Assembly (NCBI RefSeq): GCF_030272615.1
Contig: NC_081408.1
Coordinates: forward strand, 618,756,476 to 618,820,475
Direction of reading: 5' to 3'
Source of the DNA: Cryptomeria japonica
Taxonomy: Eukaryota; Streptophyta; Pinopsida; Cupressales; Cupressaceae
DNA: 64,000 nt
Made by a program: the position numbers and the translations under genes. Under the pieces are notes generated by a model, which was given only the letters and a program-made list of their open reading frames with translations, was not told the DNA's origin and did no database searches. Positions 34,113 through 44,622 of this stretch are shown piece by piece (within the stretch, counting starts at the first letter, position 1; every line of letters begins with the position of its first letter).

Positions 34113-37100
34113 CTAGTCTAGCACGTCATCTACCCCCCGATCTTGCTGATCAATGTTTCGGGAAGGCAAGGAATACGCTAGAGGAGGAACATCCAACATA
34201 GCAGATGGAGCTATCACAAGATCCAAACACGGGCTATGTTCATGTTTTGAGCCACGTTGTTCTTGTCTAGGAGCTAGGATAAGTGCTTTAGAAAATTCAT
34301 TAGATAAATGGTTATCAATATCAACAAGTTCATATTCACTATCAGAAGCAAGAGAAGTAACATTTTCATCATGAATAACATTTTCATCCATATCATCATC
34401 AAGATTTATAAAAATAGGACCTTTAACTCGCACCGGATCAAGACCATCATGCATCTTATGTTTAGGAGATTTAGGCTCAATGTCCGGCTGAGGAGAAAAT
34501 GGAACAATGCTTGTTGAAGGTGTTTTTGGAGATTGCAAAGTTTGAGCTCTAAGACAACGCTTTCGCCGGCGTTCACGTGCAGAACGATTTCGTCTAGTCT
34601 TAGTAGGAAGTGGAGAAGATTGAGGAGGAGGAATGTTCTCATCCTTAGCACTTGGGTGTTTAGGTTGTGGTCTCTTAGGCTGGATAATAGGAGAAGAAGA
34701 AGGTCTCTTCTCTCTATAAAAAGAAGGAGGAGGAACTACTCCATATAAAGGAGGAATTTTTGGTTTAGGGAGAAGACCAAGTCCATCATGACGAGGAGGT
34801 ATAGGTCTACTCTTAGGAAGTTTATCAGGCATAGACATAGTCACATCCATAGGGATGGGTTGGGAATCTTCTTGAGGAAAGACATTAGTTTTATCTTTCA
34901 AAGGAAGAACTTCCTTCTCAAGAATGATAGGAATATCAAGTTTAGGTGTTCTAGGTTCACTTAGAGATAGGATCATATCTATTTTCCACTTTTGATAAGA
35001 TTTGAAAAGATGATCACTTCGCGGAGGAAGAGATTGGAATTGTTTAGGCCAAAAGTAATCAATAGGAACGCTAGAAGTTCTTTCAGCTGGTTTAAAGAGA
35101 CTATGATTGACATTAACAACTTCACCATTATGGGGAAATTTCAAACACTTATGAATAGGAGAAGCAATAGCTTTCATGGAAGACAGCCAAGGATAGCCAA
35201 GCTTCACACGAAATTGTTCGGAAGATGGAATAATAGCAAAGTTCACATCAAGAGATTTGTTATGGACCTCAATAGGTAAAGTAATAGAACCAATTGCAGG
35301 AGAAGAAAATGCATCAAATAGTTTCACAATCACATTTGTTTTGTCATATATCACTTGATTCAATTGCAAAGTAAAAAGGAATTCTTCAGTAATCACATTA
35401 ATCATGCACGAAGGATCAATAAGCACTCCACGGCAAGGTGTATTCTTAACTTTTGCAACTATGTATAAAGGACCATCAAGTGCCCTAATGGTTTCACTGG
35501 AATCAAATGTGATGGAAGATTCTTTAGGGATTTCTTGCTGCTCTACAAAGTTAATCACATTCGGAGTCAAAGACACAAGACCATCAGATGAGAGAGAGGA
35601 ATCATTAGCCTCAATTGCATTAGAGGTATGAGAAGGCAATGGATCAGTGAAAATCTGAAGATTTTGGTTAGGAGGAGCTACAGATGTGTTGCCTTTATCA
35701 TTCACTCCAGAAACAGAAATAGTATTATTATCAATCAAATCTTGAATTTTACCCTTTAAAGAAAAACATTTTTCAGTATCATGCCCAGGCTGACGATGAA
35801 ATTGACAAAAAGCTTTGTTATCAAAATAAGGTGAAGTAATCTTTGCAGGATCAATTTGTCTTATAGGAGGAAGAGTAAGTACATTTTGTTCCAATAACTT
35901 ATTCATAATACTATGCAATGATTCATTCAAAGGAGTATACTTTCTTTCTTTCTTGAAAAATTTAGAAATAGGAGGCACACCTGATGCTGCATTCACATTG
36001 TTGTTGATGATGTTTTCATTGAATTTGATGGAATCTCTGTTTGGTTTAAACTTCCCAAATGGTTGTTGACTACTATCACCCTTATCACTCGGAGCCATAG
36101 GATGTGATTGTTCCATTTGACTCACAGTCAGTTGATAATTGTGAAGAGTTGCACACAACTGTTGGAAAGAAGTAAACTCAGAAAACAGAAGTTTGTCTCG
36201 AATATCTTTTTGTAAATTAGAAATAAAGATTCTTTGAATATCATTGTCAGGCACTGGAAAAGAAATTTGAGCATACAAATGCTTATATCTACTAATGAAA
36301 TCAGTCACTTTTTCTTCAACACCTTGTTTACAATGCATTAAATCAATCAAAGTAACTTTAGGACTTATATTGTTTTGAAATTGTTGAATGAAAGCATTTG
36401 CAAGTTGTTCGAAAGAAGTAATAGAATAAGAAGGCAACGAGCAATACCATTGTAGGGCTTTGTCTCTTAATGTTCTAGTGAACAGTTTTGCAAGCAACCT
36501 TTGGTCATAAGCAAAATCAGTACATATTGTTTGAAAAGTCTTAACATGTGTTAGAGGATCTCCTTTACCATTATAAAGTTCCAAATGCGGGATTTCAACA
36601 TGTTTAGGAGGGATAGCTCGAACAATGTCAAGAGAAAGTGGGCTCGCAACGTCAAATGTGGGCACACTAAACTTAGATTGATTCATAGAGGCAATTTGTT
36701 GCTGTAAAGAAGACACAGTTTGTGCAAGATTGTTAATGGTCGCTTCAGTCGAAGAATTCATATTGGATGTGTTAGATTGAGATGGAGGTGTTATGTTATT
36801 GAAAGAAGGTAAAGAGTAAAGTGGTGGGACCCTATGATAATTAGTCATAGGAGAGGGTTGGACAGGAGGAATACTACAAGGAGGGATGGAATGGTTGAAT
36901 GAATTGCCCCCTTGCGTCATGTTCATTTGTGGTGATATAATAGGCACACTCATTGAAGGAATGAATGAAGAAGTCGGATTGAATGAAGGAAGAGGGTTAA
37001 TTGAAGAAGAAGGGTTGCCCCCATGACTGGTGATCACAGGAGGAATGTCTTGTGTAGAAGTAGCCATTATGTTTGATGTAAAGGTAGGTATGCTAGCAAT

Positions 37101-37541
37101 AGAAGTTGTCAAAGGAATAGAATGATTGACTTGAGTAGGAGGTTGTGTATAACCCAAATTTTCAACACAACTCTTCATAGGCATCACATTCGAATCCACA
37201 ATGTGTGCAATACCACGCAAAATATCAATTCCATTCTTATCACTTTGAAGCATACGTTTTAGACCCTCAATTAAAGGAAGAGCTTGACTATCAGGGTATT
37301 CTTGAGACATCCATTGTCGAAAATCGTCAAATTGGTTATCCAATTTCGAAAGTTGTTCTACAGAAACCTCATGGAGAGCTTCTTCATCATTAGGAGGATT
37401 AGAGGAATTACCCATGTCCTCGTTAAAAAGGCTATTCAAATTAGGTTCCATCTCCTCAGTAGTTAAACCTCGGAAAGACTTAATTCTACGGCTTCGTCTA
37501 ACGGGAATAGTGTAAGTAGGGCTTATTGTTGTAAAACTCAT
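34113..37541 (-). CDS. Gag-protease polyprotein of the gypsy-like element, 1142 aa
   Basis: An uninterrupted frame. Residues 1-310 are Ser/Pro/Asn-rich with basic patches (VRRSRRIKSFRG). Residues 315-480 form a retrotransposon gag domain: LELYNGKGDPLTHVKTF, then LRDKALQWYCSLP and FISRYKHLYAQ. A zinc-finger-like motif of the form CX2HX4HX4C lies at Cys579, His582, His587, Cys592. Residues 700-830 resemble a retropepsin fold (RGVLIDPSCMINVI, then VKLGYPWLSSMKAI), but the usual D-T/S-G active site reads Asp709-Pro-Ser, so proteolysis is doubtful. The rest is proline-rich with an arginine-rich stretch, TRRNRSARERRRKRC, and then an acidic region. It should form capsid-like particles in the cytoplasm. 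Polymerase functions are missing. The ATG at 37541 is the first in frame. Confidence 0.85.
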   Translation of the reverse strand: MSFTTISPTYTIPVRRSRRIKSFRGLTTEEMEPNLNSLFNEDMGNSSNPPNDEEALHEVSVEQLSKLDNQFDDFRQWMSQEYPDSQALPLIEGLKRMLQSDKNGIDILRGIAHIVDSNVMPMKSCVENLGYTQPPTQVNHSIPLTTSIASIPTFTSNIMATSTQDIPPVITSHGGNPSSSINPLPSFNPTSSFIPSMSVPIISPQMNMTQGGNSFNHSIPPCSIPPVQPSPMTNYHRVPPLYSLPSFNNITPPSQSNTSNMNSSTEATINNLAQTVSSLQQQIASMNQSKFSVPTFDVASPLSLDIVRAIPPKHVEIPHLELYNGKGDPLTHVKTFQTICTDFAYDQRLLAKLFTRTLRDKALQWYCSLPSYSITSFEQLANAFIQQFQNNISPKVTLIDLMHCKQGVEEKVTDFISRYKHLYAQISFPVPDNDIQRIFISNLQKDIRDKLLFSEFTSFQQLCATLHNYQLTVSQMEQSHPMAPSDKGDSSQQPFGKFKPNRDSIKFNENIINNNVNAASGVPPISKFFKKERKYTPLNESLHSIMNKLLEQNVLTLPPIRQIDPAKITSPYFDNKAFCQFHRQPGHDTEKCFSLKGKIQDLIDNNTISVSGVNDKGNTSVAPPNQNLQIFTDPLPSHTSNAIEANDSSLSSDGLVSLTPNVINFVEQQEIPKESSITFDSSETIRALDGPLYIVAKVKNTPCRGVLIDPSCMINVITEEFLFTLQLNQVIYDKTNVIVKLFDAFSSPAIGSITLPIEVHNKSLDVNFAIIPSSEQFRVKLGYPWLSSMKAIASPIHKCLKFPHNGEVVNVNHSLFKPAERTSSVPIDYFWPKQFQSLPPRSDHLFKSYQKWKIDMILSLSEPRTPKLDIPIILEKEVLPLKDKTNVFPQEDSQPIPMDVTMSMPDKLPKSRPIPPRHDGLGLLPKPKIPPLYGVVPPPSFYREKRPSSSPIIQPKRPQPKHPSAKDENIPPPQSSPLPTKTRRNRSARERRRKRCLRAQTLQSPKTPSTSIVPFSPQPDIEPKSPKHKMHDGLDPVRVKGPIFINLDDDMDENVIHDENVTSLASDSEYELVDIDNHLSNEFSKALILAPRQEQRGSKHEHSPCLDLVIAPSAMLDVPPLAYSLPSRNIDQQDRGVDDVLD

Positions 37542-38712
37542 GCACTAGAAAGAGAGAGAAGATTTTGAATTTGGAGGTAGCAATTTTCAGTAAAATCAGC
37601 CAATCTTCTGGATTTAAGCTGTTAAATGCAATCACAACAGTCTCCCGAAATTTCGAAAAAAATGTCTGGGACCGTGGCGCCCGGAGTGCAACACGGTCCT
37701 TGCAACTTTTTTCGAAATTTGCAGGGATGAAAGGTATGATGATTTTAGAGCTAATCTGAAAAAATTGAGTGATTTTACGATCTGTAGATAGGCCAAATTA
37801 AAGTTGCAATCTCGAAATTGAACCCTACCAAGATTGTCAAAAAATGCAAAATTTGAATTTTGAAAAAGAGAGGGAAACTGAAATTTTGAATTTTATGATT
37901 TTAGAGAGAATGTCAAGAGCAATGCAAATTTTGAAATTTGAAAATTGACTCAATTTCACGCAAAATTCAATTTTGAAAGCGGAAATCAAAGTTGTTGCAA
38001 TTAAGCACTTAATTTCAAAAGTCACAAATTGCAAGAATTTGAATAAAGCACTAAAATTTTTAATGAATGATAACACACTTTTCAGATTTAGGACAGTAAG
38101 AACACAATTTTGACACAAAATTTCAATTTCAATGATCTTTAAATGTTTAGAAGCCTTAATCCAAGCAATCACAAGACCAACTTTGACTGTAATTTTGAAG
38201 GTGTTATAATTGATAAAATCAGCCAAAATTCTGAATTTTAGCAGAAAAACACAGTAAGATCTCGCTCCCGAAATTTCGGAAAAAAATGTCGGGGACGATG
38301 GCGCTCGGCGCCACGGTCCTCGCAACTTTTTTCCAAATTTTCAGGGATGAGAGATATTGTGATTTTATTGCGGAATCCAAAGTTACAGCTGATTTGGAGA
38401 TGTTTTGATCAGTGAAATTGTCGGACAAAGGTTGAATCAAGAGGGTTTCAAAAATTAGGGTTTTGACACTTAACCACTTAATTTTCAGAATTAAAGCACA
38501 AATATGAATTGAAAATTTGTAATAGAAGGGCAGATCTGAAACAAGCATTAACATTTAGACATTTCGCAAGTTCAATTACTAAAAAGAAAATTTAGGGTTT
38601 TTATGCAATCACCTCTAAAATTTTGCAAAAGATCAAACATGGAAATGTAATCAATTTTTTTAGATCTAAGCATGAAAAATCAGAAAGGATGTTCACGTCA
38701 GGTTCACCAAAA
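37542..38712. other. Leader of the gypsy-like element with duplicated GC-rich hairpin module
   Basis: This untranslated leader contains two copies of a block of about 105 bases (about 37645-37745 and 38266-38370). Each carries CCCGAAATTTCG, a GC-rich inverted repeat (37669-37699 and 38293-38319), CGCAACTTTTTT and CAGGGATGA. The stretch next to the LTR (38693-38712) reads TTGGTGAACCTGACGTG on the minus strand and should hold the primer-binding site. I could not match it to a tRNA by eye. Confidence 0.65.
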
Positions 38713-39398
38713 TGTAAAGCGGAAAATCACGATCGAACCCTAGTTGTTCTCCCCTCTTCCAACTCCGAAGAGAGAGAAGGGAGGTTCGCTAGGATTCGAT
38801 GGTTTTCACTTAGGTGAGAGACTTTACATTCAAAAGAGGGGTTGAAACTCACAAGATCCAATCCCACGCAATGCAAGATTGGATGCTAAATGTGTTTCAA
38901 GGGTTAAGACAGCAAGGCTACCCTCTTTTGTAAAGAATGTTGATAGAAGAATTAAGCTAAGCATGCATAGAAAGTGATAAAGATTCGCTTATAAACTGAG
39001 ATAGGAATACAGTATGAAGCTGTGGACCTGGAATTAGCAGTAAAATGTCGATACGGCGCTGTCCTGCAAATTTGAGCAAAAGTTGTCGGGACGATGGCAC
39101 CCGGCGCCACGGTCCTCCGAAAAATCCACGAAACGAAGGGGGATCTGTTCGTCTCTGCACAAGGATTCCAGATCTTCAATTTCAGCCGCGTACCTGCAAC
39201 CTACACACAGAAAAGCGAAGATGATTGGGGGGTTAGGGATTAGGGGTTTGCCTTTAGGTCAAACCCCGGTTTTGGAATTAACTAAGAAATGAGCAAGTGC
39301 TGTAAATGTAAATGTATGTAAAACAAGTACTAATACCTTGCTCTAAGGATGTTTGTATCCTTATGTGCGAAGGTATAGATGTTGTATGTTGTATGTTG
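38713..39398 (-). repeat. 5' LTR of the gypsy-like element, part next to the leader
   Basis: Matches 32101-32786 with scattered substitutions (for example AAAATCACGATCG against AAAATCGCGATCG). It is cut at 39398 by element B. Confidence 0.95.
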
Positions 39399-39881
39399 TG
39401 TTGGATTTTGCCAAGATCAAGAAGTCATTGAAATGTACATGAAAGAGACATAATATGGGATAAGAATAAACTGTATTCTCATCAATAGAAAATGATCAAC
39501 AACTGTTGTTACATACAATGTAGATGAGCCTGCTTATATAGGCAAGGCTAGGGATATGTATGAGCACACAAACATGACATGTGGCTTAATAAGAAACAAG
39601 GGTAGGTAGGAAATAGGTGTGGGTAGGTAGGAGAAATAATATAATATTCCACATGAGGTGGATCACCCACCGAAGGTGGAATTATCACTCCACAATAAGT
39701 GGATATGATAGTGTAATAACAAGATCAACACCATAAGAGGTGGAATTTCGCCTACACACACTATCCCAATGTGGCACAAACACCCAAGTGTCTCATATCC
39801 AAACTACTATGAAATGCATTATCCTAAGTAAACTTAAGTAAGTGTAATAATATCCATGATGAATAATTATTTACACCAACA
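39399..39881 (-). repeat. 3' LTR of element B
   Basis: TGTTGGATTTTGCC to TTTACACCAACA, 483 bp. Confidence 0.95.
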
Positions 39882-40104
39882 CCCCCCTTTAAGTGCAACT
39901 TAGGGGAATGCACTTAAGTCTACAATGCAACTAAGAAATGCAAGATGGGTCCCGGCTACGAGGCCATGTTAGGTACCCATGAACAAATGCAAATGCATGC
40001 AAACCAATGCAATGAAATCTCTCACAAAGTGGGGAAAGAGAGAAAAACCCAATGGGAAAAAACCCTCCCCCAAAAAGAGAGATGAAAGCTATACAAGAGA
40101 ACTC
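39882..40104. other. 3' non-coding region of element B
   Basis: It carries a C/T-rich tract next to the LTR (ACCCCCCTTTAAG, the purine tract on the minus strand) and the conserved stretch with TAGGTACCCATGAAC that element A shares near 7910. Confidence 0.7.
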
Positions 40105-42447
40105 TCAAAAAAGTATGTGAGGAACAAAACCCCATGTGAGGAAAAAGTCCCCCCCATATGAGAGAAGAAGAGAAGTCAAACTGTGATCATCCCTCAATGA
40201 AGAATCTGCACCAATGATAGAAGCTCGATGTATGAAGAAACTGCTCCACGAACGTCGAACAACATTCCTCCCCTTAGGAAGAAACAAAACCAAAGGTGTA
40301 TCCATGAAGTCTCCCCAATCATGAAGGGAAGATGTATGAAGAAAACTCATGATGAAGGGAATCTCTGAAAACTGCTCAAGTGTCCCCATGTCGATGCTAA
40401 AAGATACCCCTTCCAAAGATGGTAAACTGTGCCATACTGCTGAAAAAGGAACTCCAACATCTAGTAGAGATGAATGTAGAACAATATCCAAAGACTCATG
40501 TGTCTCCTCAAAGAATAAAGAGACCTCCTCCAACTGCTGTACATAAATATCCACAATCATGTCAACCTCGAAAGAATGATCATGTAGAGAATGAACAAGA
40601 GGGTCAGAGTGTGCCCTCGCAACAATCGAAGAAGGATCATCTTCATCAAAGAGAAGATGTATGTCATCAATGATGTCTCCCAAATCTGCAATGTAGGATT
40701 CCACAAACAAACCTGCAATATCTGTCATATAATCATCCCATGAATCTGAAGCTGGAAGACAATGTATATCCTGCTGCACTGAATCACATGTAGGCAAAAC
40801 TGTCGCACTATTTGCATCATCAGGTACAATAGGTGATGTGATATCAATATGAGGAGATGAAGTACAAGACTCAAGAACGGGGTTACATGTGAGAATCCCC
40901 ATGTTCAAGTGTCCAAAGTTCTCCTCAAAGTCTGAATCATCACAATAAGTGTGATCATAATGAGTAGAATCATCAAATGTGAAATCATCATCATCAACAA
41001 AATCTGAAAAGGAGTATAACCGAGATGCATGATCAACCACCCCAGTTGCAATGATAGCTCTAGTCTCCATGTCTCTAATAAAAACTGAGTCAGGTGTGAA
41101 CTCCACAACTCTCTTAGTTGCGCCATGTGTGATTTGATAGATAGAAAGGAGATTGCTTGTCAAGTGGGGTACACACAACACATCATTGAAGGAGTTATCC
41201 CCAATGTCAATAGATCCTTTCCCAATCACATCCATGTATGTATGATTGTCCATCAAAATCTGTGGCATGGTGCAAGGCTCAAATGTAGAGAACATAGATT
41301 GTGAAGATGCCATATGATGAGAAGCCCCTGAATCTAGAAGCCATCTCTCTGAAGTATGATTTGTTGTAGCACATAGAGCTTGTCCTTTTCTTGTTCCAAA
41401 AGAGTGAGTTTTTCCACTTGTAGAAGCCATGAATGCTTGCCCTTTTCCTTTTGAATGTGAGGAAGTGGAAGTTGATGAATCATCCTTCTTGTAGACTTTA
41501 GGCAAATCAATGTTATGCTTTTTGATGATATGTGTGAGCTCATCAATCTTCTTAGTATGGCAACGATGTTCCTCATGACCAATCTTTTTACAATAAGCAC
41601 AAGTAGGTCTCTCTCTCTTTGGTGAATTATCTTTCTTGGAAGAAGATGAATCTCCTTGTTGTGGAGAAGATTGTGCTTTTTCCTTAGGCTTTGATTGCCA
41701 TTTCTTCTTGTTTGAGTTGTCCTTTCCTTGATTTCCTTTGTTTCCTTGATTTGCTACTAATGCTTGAGACTTAGAAGAAGCCTTAAGAATGCCCATGCTT
41801 ATCAACTTAGTTTGTTCCATCATCAACATTTCATTGAAAGCATCAAATGTAGGCATTTTGTAGCTTGAACCCATTGTCATCCTATGAGTTTGGAAACTAG
41901 AAACAAATGCTGCATATTCTTGTGGAAGCTTCCCTATCAAGTTGAATATCAATTGAGTATCCTTTTTATCAATGCCACAATCTTTGAGTTGTGCCCTCAA
42001 CTCATTTGCCTTAGTGACATAATCTTGTATAGTATCAAAGTTCTTGGGATCTAACATGGTGAGATCACTATCAATTTGATATCCCCTAATCTCATCAACT
42101 TGACCATACAAGTCTTGAAACTTTTGCCAAGCATCCTTGATTAGAGTACATTTCTCAATATGAAAAATGAGATCCTTTGATACATACTTTCTTAAGGTAC
42201 CAATTGCCATGATATTTTTAGTGAGCCAATCTAAGTGACCAACTGGATCAGCCTTAGGATCAGCTGGAGCAACAATAGTTCCATCAATGTAATGAGTGAG
42301 TCCTTTTTCCATAAGTTTACTCCATGCATCAATTTTCCAAGTAGCATAGTTATGTGGAGTTAAGAGAGGAAACTTAGAAGAACCCATAGCAGCAAAGAGG
42401 AAAGAACACAAGAGCACAAAAGCACAAGAGACACCCCCCAAATTCAA
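40105..42447 (-). CDS. Gag-protease protein of element B, up to 780 aa
   Basis: An uninterrupted frame. The second Met (residue 21, codon at 42385-42387) is the likely start: from there MGSSKFPLLTPHNYATWK is the normal beginning of copia gag, while the 20 codons before it look like leader. Residues 30-230 form the gag-polypeptide/UBN2 region (IKDAWQKFQDLYGQ, IGKLPQEYAAFV). A CCHC knuckle with perfect spacing is at Cys283, Cys286, His291, Cys296. The retropepsin site WLLDSGASHHM has Asp372. FGHLN near residue 513 may be a relic of the pre-integrase domain. Integrase and polymerase are replaced by an acidic, Ser/Asp/His-rich tail (residues about 480-780) of unknown role. It is expected to package element RNA. 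Element A keeps only part of this tail. Confidence 0.88.
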   Translation of the reverse strand: MNLGGVSCAFVLLCSFLFAAMGSSKFPLLTPHNYATWKIDAWSKLMEKGLTHYIDGTIVAPADPKADPVGHLDWLTKNIMAIGTLRKYVSKDLIFHIEKCTLIKDAWQKFQDLYGQVDEIRGYQIDSDLTMLDPKNFDTIQDYVTKANELRAQLKDCGIDKKDTQLIFNLIGKLPQEYAAFVSSFQTHRMTMGSSYKMPTFDAFNEMLMMEQTKLISMGILKASSKSQALVANQGNKGNQGKDNSNKKKWQSKPKEKAQSSPQQGDSSSSKKDNSPKRERPTCAYCKKIGHEEHRCHTKKIDELTHIIKKHNIDLPKVYKKDDSSTSTSSHSKGKGQAFMASTSGKTHSFGTRKGQALCATTNHTSERWLLDSGASHHMASSQSMFSTFEPCTMPQILMDNHTYMDVIGKGSIDIGDNSFNDVLCVPHLTSNLLSIYQITHGATKRVVEFTPDSVFIRDMETRAIIATGVVDHASRLYSFSDFVDDDDFTFDDSTHYDHTYCDDSDFEENFGHLNMGILTCNPVLESCTSSPHIDITSPIVPDDANSATVLPTCDSVQQDIHCLPASDSWDDYMTDIAGLFVESYIADLGDIIDDIHLLFDEDDPSSIVARAHSDPLVHSLHDHSFEVDMIVDIYVQQLEEVSLFFEETHESLDIVLHSSLLDVGVPFSAVWHSLPSLEGVSFSIDMGTLEQFSEIPFIMSFLHTSSLHDWGDFMDTPLVLFLPKGRNVVRRSWSSFFIHRASIIGADSSLRDDHSLTSLLLSYGGDFFLTWGFVPHILF

Positions 42448-43029
42448 TCAATCAAAGTACCCCCCCAAAAGTGATGATTTTGGCACTTTATACTTAGTGC
42501 GATTACAATGAGCCACTTGCAAAACAAGGCAAAGTGGGCTTTATGATGCAAATTTTACAACTTCTCAAATGAGATACAAGAGACTTCAATCAATAGTGCA
42601 ATGAATCTAACTGAGATTCAAGCAAATATACAAGTACCAAAATAGCCAAAAATGGCCTAGATCTGAAAGTACAATTTATACTTACAATGACATCAATCTG
42701 ATAGCATCATGTGAAATTAGACGAAAAAATACGCACTTTCAAAAAAAATGGCACCTAAAAAGGAGGTCGGATGACCCCAAACGAAGCCTTTGAAGTTGCA
42801 AAAACAGGGATTACTCAGGGACAGTCACCAAAAACTGCATTTTCTGAAAAATCCATGCATCAAAATCAAAAAATTATTTCACCACTGCGGAGAGCACGAA
42901 ATTCTAGCCCATTTCAAAAAAAATTGCACCCAAAAAGGAGCAAAAATGAGCAAGTTATGGGCATTTGAAGTTGAACTGCAAAATCAAAAATGCAAATGAG
43001 AGGGGGTCAAAAAATTTCCAAACCCAGCT
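42448..43029. other. Leader of element B, AT-rich part
   Basis: Untranslated leader between the GC-rich block and the start codon. AAAAAATGGCACCTAAAAAG and a diverged form of it occur at about 42745 and 42918, each followed by a related stretch, so this part is internally duplicated. Confidence 0.55.
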
Positions 43030-43760
43030 GATGTGGTGCTGACGTCAGCAATTCAGTGGGTTAAATTTGACGGCCGTATGACCATCGCCAAAACTTCGCT
43101 GCCTGGCTGACTGGGCGTCTGTACCGTACGGACAGATTACGTGGCCTGCTGACTGTACGTTCCGTACTGTACAGAATGATGACGTGGCAGGGTGATTTGG
43201 CTGCTGATGTGGCAGTCCGTACTGCTGACCTGGCGTACGGAGAAGCTGACTGTGTCTGTACGGTGCTGATGTGTCCGAGTGACGTGTGTACTGCATGTCG
43301 GATGAGTTGGCAGAGATGCTGACGTGGCGCTGAGTTGGCAGCCGGAGGCGTGCGTTGGCAGAGGGCGCCGAGGGAGGAAGCCCGTCGAGACCGGGAGGAA
43401 CTTGGCACGGAGCCGCCGGAGTCCGGTCGCAGGTGGAGAAGCCGAGGAGCGGCGGAGGGACCGCGGCTCGGGCGGGGACGCGGGGGAGGCACCTGGAGGC
43501 GAGGAGAACCGGCAGCAAAGCGGAGGGCGCCGAGTGCGGAGGAGACGCAGCAGCGGCGCCTGTGCTCGGCGGGAGGAGATGTTGCGGTGTCCGGAAAGTG
43601 GAGGTGGCGCCGGGGTCACAGAACGGGCGAGGTACCAGGTACAGTCTGCGGCAGACAGGGTCTTTGGCGCAGGGGACGAGGGTACGGCGTGGCTGACAGC
43701 GCAGACAGGTACGACCTGCAAAACGGGTACAGCACGGGGGGGTCTGCGGACCCCCCAAAA
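43030..43760. promoter_or_regulatory. GC-rich block with clustered ACGT-core motifs in the element B leader
   Basis: About 730 bases are far richer in G, C and CpG than the surroundings. ACGT-core motifs of the kind bound by plant bZIP factors cluster here: the palindrome GCTGACGTCAGC (43038-43049), TTACGTGGCC (43138-43147), TGACGTGGCA (43180-43189), TGACGTGT (43280-43287) and TGACGTGG (43320-43327). Another TGACGTCA lies at 44075-44082. CGTACGG also recurs. The block lies downstream of the predicted start of transcription, so it would act as an internal leader element. Overlapping open frames on both strands are a consequence of base composition. Binding is inferred from motif shape only. 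Confidence 0.5.
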
Positions 43761-44122
43761 AATGGTTTTTTTTTTTTGATTTCTTTTTGCTTTTTTTGAT
43801 TTTTTTTTTTTTTTTTTTGGGGGATTTTTTCCAATTTTTCAATTTTTTTGATTTTCGATTTTTCAAAACAAATTGCAAAAAAATTTTTTTGAAAAAATTA
43901 TATATAAAATTCGAAAAATCCGTACGATAAGCAAAATTGGGGAAAAAAATTTTCCTCACCAAAATAGGCCAACTTTATAACCAAAATTCATGGAAATGGC
44001 CTTCCGGACGCAATGGCGAGGCTGGATCTGGTCTAGGACGCCTCCAAATGACGATGCTCCTCAGATCTGCCTCTTGACGTCACAATAATGCCTCTTCAAG
44101 ACGAATCAATGAGACTCCAATA
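43761..44122. other. Homopolymer-rich leader sequence of element B
   Basis: Long T runs (about 43768-43858) and then mixed sequence up to the primer-binding site. Nothing else recognised. Confidence 0.5.
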
Positions 44123-44134
44123 GCTCTGATACCA
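44123..44134 (-). other. Primer-binding site of element B
   Basis: The minus strand reads TGGTATCAGAGC, directly adjoining the 5' LTR, a perfect initiator Met tRNA site. Confidence 0.92.
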
Positions 44135-44617
44135 TGTTGGATTTTGCCAAGATCAAGAAGTCATTGAAATGTACATGAAAGAGACATAATATGGGATAAG
44201 AATAAACTGTATTCTCATCAATAGAAAATGATCAACAACTGTTGTTACATACAATGTAGATGAGCCTGCTTATATAGGCAAGGCTAGGGATATGTATGAG
44301 CACACAAACATGACATGTGGCTCAATAAGAAACAAGGGTAGGTAGGAAATAGGTGTGGGTAGGTAGGAGAAATAATATAATATTCCACATGAGGTGGATC
44401 ACCCACCGAAGGTGGAATTATCACTCCACAATAAGTGGATATGATAGTGTAATAACAAGATCAACACCATAAGAGGTGGAATTTCTCCTACACACACTAT
44501 CCCAATGTGGCACAAACACCCAAGTGTCTCATATCCAAACTACTATGAAATGCATTATCCTAAGTAAACTTAAGTAAGTGTAATAATATCCATGATGAAT
44601 AATTATTTACACCAACA
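44135..44617 (-). repeat. 5' LTR of element B
   Basis: 483 bp, identical to 39399-39881 except for two single-base differences seen by eye. Confidence 0.95.
44268..44277 (-). promoter_or_regulatory. TATA-like box in the element B 5' LTR
   Basis: On the minus strand TTGCCTATATAAGCAGG is a good plant TATA context. Element A has the same box in the same place. Transcription would start some 30 bases further along the minus strand. Confidence 0.55.
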
Positions 44618-44622
44618 TGTTG

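Larger units (their letters stand above)
39399..44617 (-). mobile_element. Element B: copia-type gag-protease (TR-GAG-like) element, young
   Basis: Two 483-bp LTRs (39399-39881 and 44135-44617) differ at only two positions that I can see. TGTTG flanks the element at 39394-39398 and 44618-44622. The minus strand next to the right LTR reads TGGTATCAGAGC (44123-44134), the initiator Met tRNA site, so the element runs right to left. The only long frame (40105-42447) encodes gag, a zinc knuckle and a protease active site but no integrase, reverse transcriptase or RNase H. This is the layout of plant terminal-repeat retrotransposons carrying only a gag gene (TR-GAG). It inserted in the 5' LTR of the gypsy-like element and is the youngest insertion here. 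Confidence 0.92.

Noticed and set aside
43045-43962. Long frames (up to 305 codons) on both strands in the GC-rich block
   Set aside because: High GC lowers stop frequency. Products are Arg/Pro/Ser-biased, frames overlap on both strands, and the block is the untranslated leader of element B.
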